A DNA stretch of 64,000 nt from Istiophorus platypterus (taxonomy: Eukaryota > Chordata > Actinopteri > Istiophoriformes > Istiophoridae), in assembly GCA_016859345.1 (NCBI GenBank), contig CM029134.1:27145060-27209059 (forward strand), written 5' to 3'. Of this stretch, positions 10,084-22,439 are shown in pieces. The position numbers and the translations under genes were made by a program. The stretch's first letter is position 1; each line of letters begins with the position of its first letter. The notes beneath the pieces are model-generated. The model saw only the letters and a program-made list of their open reading frames with translations. It ran no database searches and was not told where the DNA came from.

Positions 10084-13000
10084 CTAGGTGGACTGAACAG
10101 GATCTTGTCCACTCTTCCCAACCAGCCTGACAGGCAACATACAAGAAACAAAGCATAATTATTACAAGATAGCTCATATCCAAGTTTGTGCAGTAGGCTA
10201 TTGCAGGTAGTGTGTATCAGGTCTTCAGTCAGGTTCTGGAAAATTGTTTTTTACTCAAACCTGTGCCAAAGTCCCGAGTTTCTCTCCCAATACTATGATT
10301 CTACAGCAGAGAGAAGGTCTCTACCATAGCAGTACAAGATTGGGTTTACATTGCTTCAGCATACTAAATGAAAAATATTGTGCATTATTTTGTATTAGCA
10401 TATTATATACCAAGATGTCAGTTTGGGTTCCTTGCTGATGTTTGCTGCGCCCCTGCAGACCAGCTGTTCCACATGCTTCTGTGGACAAATAAAGAGCAGT
10501 GAGTCAAACTAGAACCATACTACTTATCACTGATCACAGTCTGTTATGCTCAGGATTTTAAGTTCACCACAGTGTTTTGTCAGCATGATGTGTTATATTA
10601 TTCAGTCATCACAGCATATAAAAAAAACGTTTTAGTATAAATGGTATAACTGCTTCTGCCATTCTCACCCTAGTCCACCTGCAGCAGGACTGTCAACTCC
10701 ATGATGGGCAGTTCAGAGGCTCTGCCTGCAACACAACCCGGAAAAAGTGTAGTTCAGACAAATTCACTCAAAACCACAGGTCTTTATGCTCAGTGTCAAG
10801 TTAAGATGAAACAGACATTTTTATAATTTGTTTTTATTTTACAGATTAATCTAGAAAATATCAGTTTAAATGATGATGAAAAGAATAGTGTCAAATTATA
10901 ACTTTCATTTTAGCTCACCAAAATTTCTTTCCTGAAACACATCTATATACCAATTTTTTTAATATTGAAAGTGGAAAGTTGGAAATAAGCAATCTTGCTT
11001 AAAATATTAAGCAAGTTTTCCATCTTTAACTTTATACCCAGAAATCACATCATCTTTGACTCTTTTTGACAAGGGCCCAAACTTTTTCCTGCAACTCTAA
11101 TATGGTAACATTGGTAACAAGCACTTGAACTTTAGCATTTGTAACATATTCATGTATTTTAGATTAACAGCTATGCTAGCTAACTTTCATATCCATGAAA
11201 ATAATTTTAACCCTTAATCTTACATCCAAACTTCAAAGGCTGGCATTCACCAAATCAAAACAACTCATCCCTTTCAGGCTCATCAAATGCCCCAGGTTTG
11301 ACATATCGTCAATTAAAGTTATCATAATGCTACTGTAATGCAGATTCTTGCTTTAAGGAATGTGGAGAGTCAAAAGGTTATACCTCCCAGAGAATGCCAT
11401 CTAACCACCCATCTAAATGCAGCCTCTTGAAAGTGCCAATGTTGTTATCTGTATGTGAATGTGCAGCCCTGTACTAGGCCTGCCCTGCTGTTGAATCAGA
11501 GCAGGCCACTCTCGTTGGGCTGTGCTCCGCAGCAGCTCAGTAGCAGCAGACTCTAAAACAGAACCTGCCGAGCTGAGACCAAGAACAGAGACTTTCTCTA
11601 CCAGCACTGTAACACTGAGCGAGGCACACACTGCCTTGTCAGCTGACTGAGAGCTGGGGGTGGAGGGGGGACAACCATGTGTGTTGTGCTACAATAAATG
11701 AAATATGGGTTGGGAGCTGAACCAAATGTAGAGTTCCACAACCACACACTTTTGCCTGTGTAATAATCATGTGACTAAACCTGTACTGTTCTTGTAGGTC
11801 CAAGTCATAACTTAGTAAATAATGGTTTTTCGTTACTCAATTCACAGTTCTGTGCATTTACCTTTGGCGAGGGAGGAGATTGGTAGCTCTATCCTATGGC
11901 TGCCACTCTGCCACGTTTGTTCAACAGGGGATTCACCATCTCTGTAAGGACCAACTTGAACGTAAGATCGGTGCAAACATAAGAAACGTCACAATCAAGC
12001 CTTTAAGGGTTTCAGGTTGTTATTCATTAATAGGCAGGCAGTCTACAGGGAGTCTTTGATCAGTTACTCACTGTAGAGCACAGCCTTTCAATAATCATCC
12101 CACAGAATCAGACTGCACTGATGCAGTTCAAACAGTTGCATTATCCCTGGTAAACAAAATGGGTTTCCTGGCTGCACAGTGGACTTCTTTTTTAAACTGG
12201 ATTTATGATACACAGAATGAATACTAGTTATACACATGCTGGAGCATTGAAACAGTTCTGATTCAGATTTCCCACTTTAATTCAAAAAAGCACTCACTAT
12301 TCACTGATAAAATGACCGCAGGAGTTGTAAGTGGGTTACTCAAATAGCTGTGTTGTGGGTAAAACACTTAAATACTGCACAGGCAACTTGTTTAATCTGC
12401 ATTCTCCAATTCAGAAGATTTACAAAAACAGATTTAATGGGTAAGATTTTAAATACTTAGGTAAGAGACAAGTACATTTTCTATTGAATATCCGATGAAT
12501 AATCACAAGTGATCCAAAAATTGGGAAGCAATTACAATTTTCCATGCTGTTTAGTTTTTGCATTTCTAAAAATGCAGGGGCTAAAAACACATTTACAATG
12601 TCCTACTAATCCCACCATCGTTAGGCAGACACACTCATGTACCTGCCACTGAAACCAAGGGATCCATGCACTATTAACTACCTTCAGGATTACACTGAGG
12701 ATGTAAAAATCCTGGACAGCAAAAACCCTTCTATGGCTAAACCAGAATAAAACTGAAGTCCCAATCTTCAGGCCTGCAAACTATTTTGCTGCCACAACCA
12801 ACACTCTTGGTCCCATCAGGTCCCATGTAAAAATTACTTCTAATCCTGGTCTGAAATTTGATAAAAATCAGTTGTCAGCACTAGCCTCTATCAATTTTCA
12901 AAATTAAAATAATTCAATTTTGTGTAAGATTTTAAGCCTATAGCCCCCCCCAACTCAATTACTAAAAAATTTCAATGTAGAAATCAGAAAGAAGAGCGAC

Positions 13001-13483
13001 CACATCACTGTTACTCAATTCTAAATGCTAACAAATCATGGGTTCTATGGTCAGTGAAATCTGCAGTTGTAAATGTTAATTCAGTTTGAAAATCGATTTC
13101 TTTGTCTATATGGATTCTCAACAACTGGCACGCTGTCCTTATAACTAGGACTGATCCATGAAATCAATAGTAAATGATGTATCAACATTAATGAAGTCGA
13201 TAACAGCCAGCCGTAAGTCGTGCCTCACAAGAGATAGTTAGCAAAACTAGCGAACCCATGTGCGTCCTGCTGTGCGGTTACATGGACGCCTTCACATATA
13301 GCCGCCATTTCTACACACAAACCACTTCAGTTCTTTCTGTCGATAGTTACAATAACACAGGTCCCAGTCAACTGTTTACAGTCGTCGTGAGGGTATTATT
13401 TCTTCCAGTCTGGCAGCGTTGTTACGCCAACATGTGTAAAAACAACTGAAACGCTCACCACATTTCACGGGTCCGTCGCACAT
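10084..13483 (-). CDS. Unidentified small multi-exon gene (predicted, about 124 residues)
   Basis: I do not recognise this protein. Six stretches with GT-AG borders on the minus strand keep a single open frame across junctions of different phase. They are 13459-13483 (ATG, 8 codons plus 1 base, donor GTGAGC), 11862-11941 (80 bases, good acceptor and GTAAAT donor), 11565-11642 (78 bases, after a C-rich pyrimidine tract), 10679-10725 (47), 10411-10478 (68) and 10084-10126 (ending in TAG). The phases require one more short exon between 11942 and 13458; 12305-12338 would fit but has weak splice sites. The product would be a small, mostly helical protein with no visible signal peptide or membrane segment. 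The ATG has A at -3. Alternatives: the 11.5 kb exon has a long in-frame read-through to a stop at 11413, and the GT donor used at 11564 (GTTCTG) is weak, so the C-terminal half could differ. It is divergent in sequence, not obviously a repeat, and lies upstream of HVCN1 in the same orientation. Confidence 0.45.
10965..11095 (+). repeat. Tc1-like element, isolated 3' end
   Basis: This matches the 3' tail of the Tc1-like fossil at 16200-16330: 'atcttgctta', 'catctttaacttt' and the terminal 'gcccaaactt' occur in the same order. No transposase precedes it. It lies in a predicted intron of the 10-13 kb gene. Confidence 0.6.
12690..12925 (+). pseudogene. CR1/L2-type LINE reverse transcriptase fragment
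   Basis: Read on the plus strand in shifting frames, it resembles the stretch after the RT YADD box in vertebrate CR1/L2 LINEs. There is an ADVKxWM-like start, an NKTEV motif near 12748, then a 'LGPI..HVK' and 'NPGLKFDKNQLS' pattern like the usual NLGVxFDxxLxxxxQI. It is heavily decayed and lies in a predicted intron on the strand opposite the gene. Confidence 0.5.
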
Positions 13484-13575
13484 CCTGGCCACACGCTTCC
13501 AGGAGACTGAGAGAGCGAACGGAAGTCAGCTATGGGTTTATAACGAGCTGTGTCGCTGTGCATTGTGGGAAGGGA
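13484..13575 (-). promoter_or_regulatory. Promoter region of the 10-13 kb gene (ETS and ZNF143/THAP11-type sites)
   Basis: Just upstream of the predicted ATG are an ETS-type ACGGAAGT (13519-13526, plus strand) and TTCCCACAATGCA on the minus strand (13559-13571). The latter fits the TTCCCANNATGCA core of the ZNF143/THAP11 site found in many housekeeping promoters. Spacing of 35-90 bases from the ATG is typical, and this independently supports the gene model. Confidence 0.55.
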
Positions 13576-13816
13576 AGCTCACACAAAGATCGTCTTGTGA
13601 GTTGATGCCACTGACCTGGCTCAGCTGCAGATAGATGGTATATTCTTAGGGAAAATCAATATCATAATGGAGAAATGCTTAGAAAAGACAAATTGACCGA
13701 CATATGGTTAACCTTTGATAAATGTTATGTTGATAAAGTAAGAGTTGCCTCATTTGGAAGTTTGCTTTAGAAAGCCTATTGTGGTTGTTTCTCAGACTTC
13801 AATTATGTGCAGATGA
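13576..13816. other. Flank between promoter and LTR, nothing recognised
   Basis: No exon or repeat recognised. Confidence 0.5.
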
Positions 13817-14209
13817 TGTAGGAAACTGCGCTGACAACGGCTTGATTGCATGAAATAGGTTTATTACAAAGAAGACCAGCGTCGATCAGGCACCATGGTT
13901 TGCCTGGGAGACGACTCGGAGCCAGAACGAGTCTCTCCCCGAATCACAGCTCAAAACTCCCTTATATACTTTTATGTTCAGGCCAATGTTTAGACAGACG
14001 GATAGTAACTTATGGTTCTCGTCAATAACAGGGCCCCAATTCCCAGGGCAAAAGGGTCACCAGAACAATGGGAAAGCAAACATATATCACATGTCAGATA
14101 CTACACTATAACAAGGAAAATGTGTCAAGAAGGTTAGATACTGAACATCTTGTGATCTCTGCAAAATTAGAAAAGGAAAGTATTTGCTATCTGTTTGGCA
14201 TCTAATACA
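13817..14209 (-). mobile_element. Probable solo LTR of a retrovirus-like element
   Basis: On the minus strand this has the layout of a retroviral LTR. It starts TGTATTAG and ends CCTACA. A TATATAAG box lies at 13961-13968, and an AATAAA poly(A) signal about 95 bases further on at 13860-13865. No internal gag, pol or env sequence flanks it, so it is most likely a solo LTR left by recombination. Exact ends are uncertain because no clear target-site duplication was found. Confidence 0.55.
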
Positions 14210-15344
14210 ATATAGTTATAATGTGGGCAGTTTTAGTTATTTTTTTATGAATTTAATTCAATTTTAAAATTTGTATCGGGAGAATTTGACAGCAATATAG
14301 AGAAATAGTCTGAGACCCCCTTTTTGTCAAAACTATTTGAAAGGGACACATCCTTTCTATGTTAGAAAAGATAGGTTGCAAAAACATTTGTTTCTGTTAT
14401 AGGCCTAAAGAATATGCAAACAGTCAATTATTTTATTTATAATTTTTTTCTTTTGAGTTTTTTATGTTTTTTTTTGACTGTGGCTCTATTCTTAGAATAA
14501 TCATTTTTATCAGCAGGTACCCACATACTACTACTACTATTAATACTAATACTACTAATAATAACAACAATGTACCACTTGTTGTTAGAGGGATTGCAGG
14601 GGGCTAGAGCAACTTCTTGCAGGGGGAAAAACAACCCCCATGGAGAAAGGCCACGGCCAAGTTAACTCAAAATGTAAATAGCTTACATTTGTTTTGAATA
14701 AATAGGAAATAATGAGTGTAAGTATTTGATATAAAGAAATATAACCAGACTTTGGTTTCATTCTGCACCTGACAGGAGCTAACCTCTTGACCTGTGCGGC
14801 AGTAAGTGCTTAACTGATGACCTGTGGAAACACTGGATGGAGAAACCACCTGTTGAAGTTTTAAGTTGAAGGTTAAAAATGGCTTTCACTGGGAAGAAGC
14901 ATGTGCTGTCCATGGACTTTATCTGTGTGTTCAACAAAGCCAAGGTAAGTTAGCGGACACTATCGAAGTTTATGACAGTAAGTGTTTCATTCCTTTCATT
15001 CATTTATTCATTCCCAAAAGGGATAAGCTGCAAGATGAAACATTCTATTCAACATTTAAGCAAGAATAAAGTTTTATTTTTGTTCTGTGCAAGTTTAGAG
15101 TGAAAAAAGGAAAGGATCAGAATACAAAAGTTAGGGGATCCAGAGAGATTTTAGCTCCCATACATGCCCGATCCCTCTACCAAATTCTTTGAAATTTGTT
15201 TCTTTATGTTTTGTGTAATCCCGCTGACAAACAAACCAACAAAAAGACACGGGTGCAGAGGTATTTAAAAATAAACAATTCTTACAAAGCAGAAGAAGAT
15301 AGCAAAATATTTTAGATCGTTGTTTTCTGAGTTTATATATATTT
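14210..15344. other. Non-coding stretch, nothing recognised
   Basis: AT-rich, with a short (ACT)/(AAT)-rich patch at 14528-14570. The small ORFs have no recognisable domain. Confidence 0.5.
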
Positions 15345-16345
15345 AAAAAATGGCAGTTAAAAGGAATAGTGTACTCAAAGTTCAGGTCTACAAGACCAAG
15401 AAAACTTTCAGATAGAAATGCTTGTAGAATTGCTAGAAAGATAAATCAAAACCACCATTTGACTGCAGAAGGAAGATTTTGCTGACTCTGGAGTAGTGGT
15501 TCACTGTTGTTCTGTACAGTGGCACATACACAAATATTCAGTTCATTGAAGTGAAGAAAACTTTCTGTGTCCTCACCACAAGACTCAGCATCAGAAGTTT
15601 TCAAAGGAGCATCCAAACAAGCCTGTTGCATTTTGGAAACAAGACTTGTGGCCTGATGAGGTTAAAATTAAAGAACTATTTTGCTACACTGAGAAAAGAA
15701 AAAAGAATACAGAATTTAATGAAAAGAACACCTCCAGCTGTTAAGCACTGGGGTGGATCGATCATTCTTTGGGATTGTGTTGCAGCCAATGGCACAGAGA
15801 ACATTTCACTGATACAGGGAAGAATGGATCCAATGTAATACCAGCAAATTCTCAGAGCAAACATCACACAGTCTGTAAAATTGAAGAAGATAAAAAGAGG
15901 ATGGCTTCCTAATCCTGATAACATCTTAAAAACAAAATGGACTACCTCAAGAGGTGTACCTTAGAGGTTTTTCCAAGGCCCTCCCATTCTCCCAACCCAA
16001 CATCATTGAAAATCAGTGTATAGATGTCAAAAGAGCATTGCATGCAAGATGGTCCAAGAATCTCACAGAACTAAAAGGCTTTTGCAAGGAAAACTAGGTG
16101 AAAATCCATCAACCAGGAACTGAAAAACTCTTGGGCGCTACAAAAAGTATTTACTGATCCCTTTTTTTCTTTTTTTTTTTCGAGATAAAAATGGGAAAAA
16201 TGTGATCTTGCTTAATATATTAATGAAATGTGTCATCTTTAACTTTCTACCTCTTGGAGACCGGGTCATCTTGTAATCATTCACAGTCACAGAAATTTTG
16301 ACCAGGGATGCCCAAACTTATTCATAACACTGTAATAGTCCCTCT
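15345..16345 (+). pseudogene. Tc1-like transposon fossil with transposase remnants
   Basis: Transposase pieces appear in order on the plus strand in at least three frames: a 'GRPRK' hinge region (15388-15410), a WPDEVK block carrying the first catalytic Asp position (about 15650), 'KHWGGSIILWDCVAANGT' (15740-15800), a 'PDN' remnant of the second Asp block (about 15915), and 'NIIEN' with the catalytic Glu (about 16003). The 3' tail ends with 'gggatgcccaaactta' (16304-16320), as in intact Tc1 copies of this family. The three acidic positions are still readable but stops and frameshifts disable it. The longest open piece is 95 codons (15551-15838). Confidence 0.85.
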
Positions 16346-16390
16346 AATGTGTGCTTGGTTTACTCTGGGGCCTTGTACCATTTGGACCAT

Positions 16391-16800
16391 ATCACTTTAT
16401 TAGGCTTATTGGTGCATTTATCCAAACAGCCGGTTAGGTGGTAGCATGTATAAAATTATGCAGCTATACCTCAGCTTCAGTTGATGTTAACATCTAACGC
16501 CACAGTAGGTGAAAAAAAAATGTGATCTGAGTGACTTTGACCATGGCATAATTGTTGGTACCAGATGGGCCGGTTTCAGTACTTCTGAAACTACTGATCT
16601 CCTGAGATTCTCACGCATGAGAGTCTCTAGAGTTTACTCAGAATGATGCCAACAACATCCAAAAAAAAACTCACTGATGAGAGAAGTCAGAGGAGGATGG
16701 TGAGACTGGTTCGACAGAAAGGCTACAGTAACTCAGATAACCACTCTTTCCAACGGTGGTGAGCAGAAAAGCATGGAATAGCCAAAATGTCCTTACTTTC
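16391..16800 (+). pseudogene. Second, different Tc1-like element, 5' part only
   Basis: It begins with 'cactttattagg', the end sequence of a common fish Tc1 family. It then reads LSDFDHGIIVGTRWAGFS-like (16528-16580), the N-terminal helix-turn-helix of that transposase, and later 'MVRLVRQKGYS' (16697-16730), followed by loss of similarity. The catalytic domain is absent. It lies 46 bases after the other Tc1 fossil, in the same orientation. Confidence 0.75.
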
Positions 16801-17052
16801 CAAACTTCTCACTCCAAAGGTCTCAAACTCAAAATGGTCCTCACAAAGATAAAAGTAAAGGTACGCACACATTTGCGATATCTATGTAACACTTGAGACT
16901 CTGCTGGGCACATTTGAGTATATACATTTAGGGTAATGTTAGATGATTTATTTTAAAGCTCATTCACACACAGACTTAACACACCTACTGTACATATAGG
17001 TTAAAACATACCTGTGGTTGATGTTTAGGAATTCAGGACTATTTTGAGGCTG
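16801..17052. other. Non-coding, nothing recognised
   Basis: No ORF or repeat recognised. Confidence 0.5.
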
Positions 17053-17222
<170 letters not shown>

Positions 17223-19586
17223 TTACCAGTCTTTACATTCTACGTCTGTGTATACAGGATGGTTACCATGGAGAAGGGGATGTAAATTAACTGTGTCAAG
17301 TGATCTAGTGTTAGATTCATTCCTGGAAATGAGAGGTTTGCCTTCAAAATAAATTATAATAAATCATAAAATTTTTTTGAGAGTTTTAACAATAGTGTAC
17401 TGCAAAAACTGTGTAATAAACGGTTAGATTACATTAACGATGGATTTATGCTTTTGGACTTTATAAAAATATTTCATTAAAAATTGTCAGGGCTATTTTC
17501 AAAATCAAAATTCAGCTTTTGTTGGATGAATTTAGTAATAGCGTTTTCGCTCTTTTGAGGAGTTTTAGAGCATGGTGCTCTTGGGCTTGCTCTAGTAAAC
17601 TGCTAAAACACTGTCAAATTTTGAAACTTATTAGAATATTAACCATACATTCTACATGTGAGCTTTTACCTGTAGTGGCTGGCCCATGTAAAACTAAGTC
17701 AAAAATGAGGTGAACATGGGCTCGGAAGCCAATGAACATACTGTAAAGACCTAAAACCATATCTGCATTATTTGGTGGTGGTGTTTCTGTTGTTCATTCA
17801 GATAAGAGGGACATCTTTCAACAGCCATTTCTGTCCTGTAATGAGGACATAGCCTTCCATAAATGTTCTAAAAACATCTTTTTGAAGAAATTCAAGTGAA
17901 CTGACCTGTAACTCACTCACAAATGTACAAACTCAGATTCCTGTGCACTCCTAAGCATCCATCTTTGCATTCATCAATGAGAACACTTAAAATTATCAAT
18001 AGTACGAATGGAGCCTTTTTTCTTTCACCAAATAAAAAATTATATGAGACTCAATACAGTTTGTGTTGATTCCACACAGAAAAAAATGAAGTGTCATAGC
18101 AGAAAAACATTTTTTACAATTTAAACTAAAGCAGGCAGAAGCAGAACTGTTAAATCAAGTTTCACATTATAGCCTTTCACCACATCCAGTACAACCAAAC
18201 TTGAACTACTTTCAATGACAAATATTTACTATTTGAACCAACAAAACATTCCTCCCAAACTAAAAGTTGTGCTACACCTCATTTCAGTCAATATCATTAT
18301 GATTCTAAATTTAAGCATCTAACTTTAAGACATTTCTTTTTTCATAATTGGAATTTTTATTACTTTTACCTTTGGTACATGACAGTAAATTGCATCACGT
18401 TGTGAGACATTTCTTGCTGTCTACAGGCATAGCTGTGTATATAAGTCTAAAAAGGATCCCAAACTGGGGCCTTACTCCTCTGTTCAGTTTCTTTTCATCC
18501 TTTTAAATCTTACTGAGAGTGCAATTGTACAGGTGTAGTTACTATACTATACTCATAGACCTGTATACTGTACAGCCTTAGTCTGTGTCTGCAGGCTCTA
18601 TCACCTCTTTGCCCTCCCATGCTGAATTTAAAGACTCAATTAATGTGTTTTTTTTTTTTTTGGGGGGGGGGTTGTTACCCAGAAATCAATTTACTACTGT
18701 TAGAAGCAGTGTTGTTCTTTTTAGCCATTATTTCTCAAAGAAATTGTGTCATTTTGAGATCTTGAGTTATGTTTCTTAATTGCCACACGGTGGCAGTCAA
18801 GCCTTAGCAATAAAAGGAGGCGGCCGCTAAAGGGCTTTACTATAAAAATCCCAGCTGCCTTCAGCCTGTTAGTAAAAAATTTAACAGTGTGGAAACTTTA
18901 CCTTAACTGTAACAAATGTTCGGTCTTTAAATACTTCAAATAAGCCTTAATGGAATCTGGATCCCTTGTTTTTCCAAATTGTTAATGAGAAAGAGAAGAA
19001 ATGGAGTGAAGCATAAAGAGAGAGAGGCGATTACAGAGGATATGGCAAGATTGAGAGAAAACTAGGAAAAGAGAGATGTGAGAAAAATAGAGACATGGAT
19101 GAGAGGAATACAGGGACACAGAGAGGTAGACAGAAAGATCCACTGGGATATATGGACAAAGATGCACTGAGATAAATATATATAAGCAACAGAGAAAGAA
19201 GCATAAGGGTGAAGAGGAAGGATATGTGACAATATGTACAAAGAGAGAGAGGTAGAGAGACTTTGGGAGATGAAGGGGTTGACTCAGGAGGTCTGATCCC
19301 TGACTCCTTCAGTCCACATGTCAAAGAGTCCTTGGTCAAAATACTCTACTCCAAATTGCCTCCTATGTATCGATGTGTGAGTGTGTTTGCATATGTAGAG
19401 AGCGCTGCATGTATAGAAAAAAAAATTCTGTATGAATATTTGAGTGAATCTGCGGATGTTGCAGAAGTGAAAAATGCTTAGAGTGATTGATAAGAATTGA
19501 AAAGTGCTATATAAGTACAGGACATTTACCAAATACTCTTTTGGTCAAATAGAGAATAGGGGAGGGAGGTAATTCAGCAGCTGCTG
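17223..19586. other. Non-coding stretch with GA-rich tract and possible TATA box
   Basis: No exon recognised. A T12-G9 homopolymer junction lies at 18649-18671. A TATA-like CTATAAAAAT near 18840 follows a NotI-type GCGGCCGC; it could be a promoter but no downstream exon supports it. From 18985 to 19265 the plus strand is strongly purine-rich (GA). Confidence 0.4.
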
Positions 19587-19752
<166 letters not shown>

Positions 19753-22439
19753 ATGGACACATTGGCCAATGTGCCAATGTTGATATACAAACTATCATGC
19801 AATCACAAAAGCTGTTTTGTTTTGGGTTTTTTTAATATATTGAATAAGCTTGCTGTGTGTTTATTATACCCTTACTGTCATATGAGTATTCTTTTTCAGT
19901 TCCAGTTAAAAATAATTTCTTTATGTTAATTTGAGAACAATGTCTATTTGTTTTTTATGCTGCATTTGTGAATGAAACCAAGTATTCTTGGGTTGCCCCA
20001 TGAAAAATTTTTAGCCCACAAAGTGCAAATACAAAGGTCTTGTTGTTTGCAAAGTAGCAATGTATCAGTACAGGCATGCCATTCATTGGGCTGGAAACCT
20101 GACAACTGATAGCACTTTATTTTAACTTCCCTGTATAGATATTTGTGAGCAACACTATAAACACTTACCAAATGGTTTATTACACATTCTAATATGGTCG
20201 TAGGCAGATTTGAAGTAATTTAAATATTTATTAATGTATTTGTGAATGACCATAACTCTTTTCTTCAAGCATCAGTAACTGGTGTATAAACTGCTTATGA
20301 ATAATTATATAATATATACTATATTATAATATAATCTTAAAGTTGTATATTTTGAAGAAAATCTTATGTGTCATATCATATATGTATTTATTGTGTTTAC
20401 TAATCAAGTATTTATGTATTTATAAACTCTGCTGATAAAAGCCATGCTTAAAAGTTTCTCTGTCAATCGCAACCTATATTTCAACATCAAATATTTTTTG
20501 TCACTGACAGACTAACGCCAAATGATGAAGTGTGGAGCAGCTGGTGAGAGTGTGTATTTAACAAAAGACAGCTGAAATTTTGCACTGTAAGATGGAAGAA
20601 AAGCTGCGACACTGAAAACTGCATGTTTGTACTCAGGCAATACATATTTAAACTGTTCCTCAGCATCTGATTTGTCACCAGTGACTGACCAGTGCAGCAG
20701 AGTAAACTGCATCTGAAACAGAACATTTTCAAAAAAGTACGTGCAAAATCTGTGACACTGTTTTACCAAAGGTCGTTCAGTCACTTGCCTTTAGTTGAGT
20801 TTAAAACATCCCACTATGTAATAGACATTGTTGTCACAAATACCCTCTGTAGCTACAGCCGTGGTATCACTTTCCCAAAAATGTCTTATCCTCACCCAAT
20901 TTTCAGTTTAGTATCAGAGGACATTAAGGTTGCACTTCATTACTTCCCTGTCCGTGTCAAAACAGTTGTGCATTAGATCTCATTTAATGCAAAACTCACT
21001 TAATGCAAATACAATGAACTGCATTGAGGCTCATTTACATCTTCAATCTTTGAAGATACCTCTAAATTGCTCTAAATTGAAAAAAAATTGAAATGATATA
21101 CAATTTTGCACTCCAGATGGTAATTTCTCAAACTGGGATGAAAGTTACAGAGGACTTGGTTTCCTTAATGTCTAATTAACAATGCTACAACCATTGTTTC
21201 CACATCATTTTGATGACTGATTTTTTTCACAATGTGCAAGGTTTTAGGGGATCATCCCTGACAAGTTACTTGGCAAACATGGCAGTTAACATGAAATCCT
21301 TATACATATAAATTGTTTTTGCTCAGGCTGAAGTAAAGTGACATGCCATCACAGTAATGGCAGCTGGTTTACTCCCAACTACAACCTGGACTTGCAGACA
21401 TGAACATGAGCCCTTCCCCCACCTGACTGGATAAACTGGATGTCTTTGCTTCTCATATTGAAACTGGACAACTGCATCCTTAGAACTGCAGATGGAGACG
21501 CTGTGCAATCTGATTGTAAGACATAGATAGAAAGACATAATTATTAGCATTTCTTAGGGTGCCTCCAGACCAGCAACTTTGTCTAGAAGTGTATATTCTA
21601 TTCATTTGTAACAGTTATTGTGTTTAAAAGAACTGTAATGCTTATTTTTCCCTCAGACAACTTTTTATTAACATTTAACAGAAACCATGATCTTTCTCTA
21701 ATTAGTTCTTTTTTTTGCATAAACCTAACAACATGAAGGACTTAGGATACACATCCTGGTGTCCTGAATCAAAGGCTTGTGCTTTTTCCTTGTTCATGTC
21801 ATATCGTTTAAACCAAAAATACAAGCAGCAGAGTATGGAAATCATTCAGGTCTACCTCAAACTTGTAATTCAAAGTTGGTGATATTTGGAATTTTTATGA
21901 CTGTGTCAACACTGTATCTTCCACATGCTAAAAAGAATACAGACATGTCAAGACACTTGGCAGAATAGCTGCAAATGCATGACTGCTGGCAGTCCATTGT
22001 TAACACTAGTACAATTCCTTTAGCTCCTTTTATAGAGGCTAAAGACTGTTTGTATCTACAGAACACAACAAAAGAAGAAAAAATGTATCCTGGTTATCTG
22101 CTGTCACTACAGTGACTACAATGTGCACTCCCTCGTTGTATCATTATGAGGGATGTTTTTACTGTTCTTTCCTTTTGCCCACATTGCATGGAAGTAGTGT
22201 TTGACCCAAATGAGTATATCATCAGGATTACCATAATTTGAGCTTTGTGAAATACATATTCATAAAAGGCGGCCCTCATCACAGTCTGGGAGGTGGAGTT
22301 TGAAAGATGTTAGCATTTACCAGGTAATGAGGGTCAATTGAAGCCATGCTTATGAATTGCAATACGGGAATTGTTGGATCCAGTGTTTTTGTAGCTTAAG
22401 TGATACTAATGACTGTTTTGATTTAACCATTCTTGTTTA
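19753..22439. other. Non-coding stretch, nothing recognised
   Basis: AT-rich sequence with short ORFs on both strands (up to 94 codons at 20692-20976) and no domain or splice pattern that I can support. Confidence 0.5.

Noticed and set aside
18780..18870. TATA-box promoter with NotI site
   Set aside because: No exon or donor is found downstream on the plus strand; kept only as a note.
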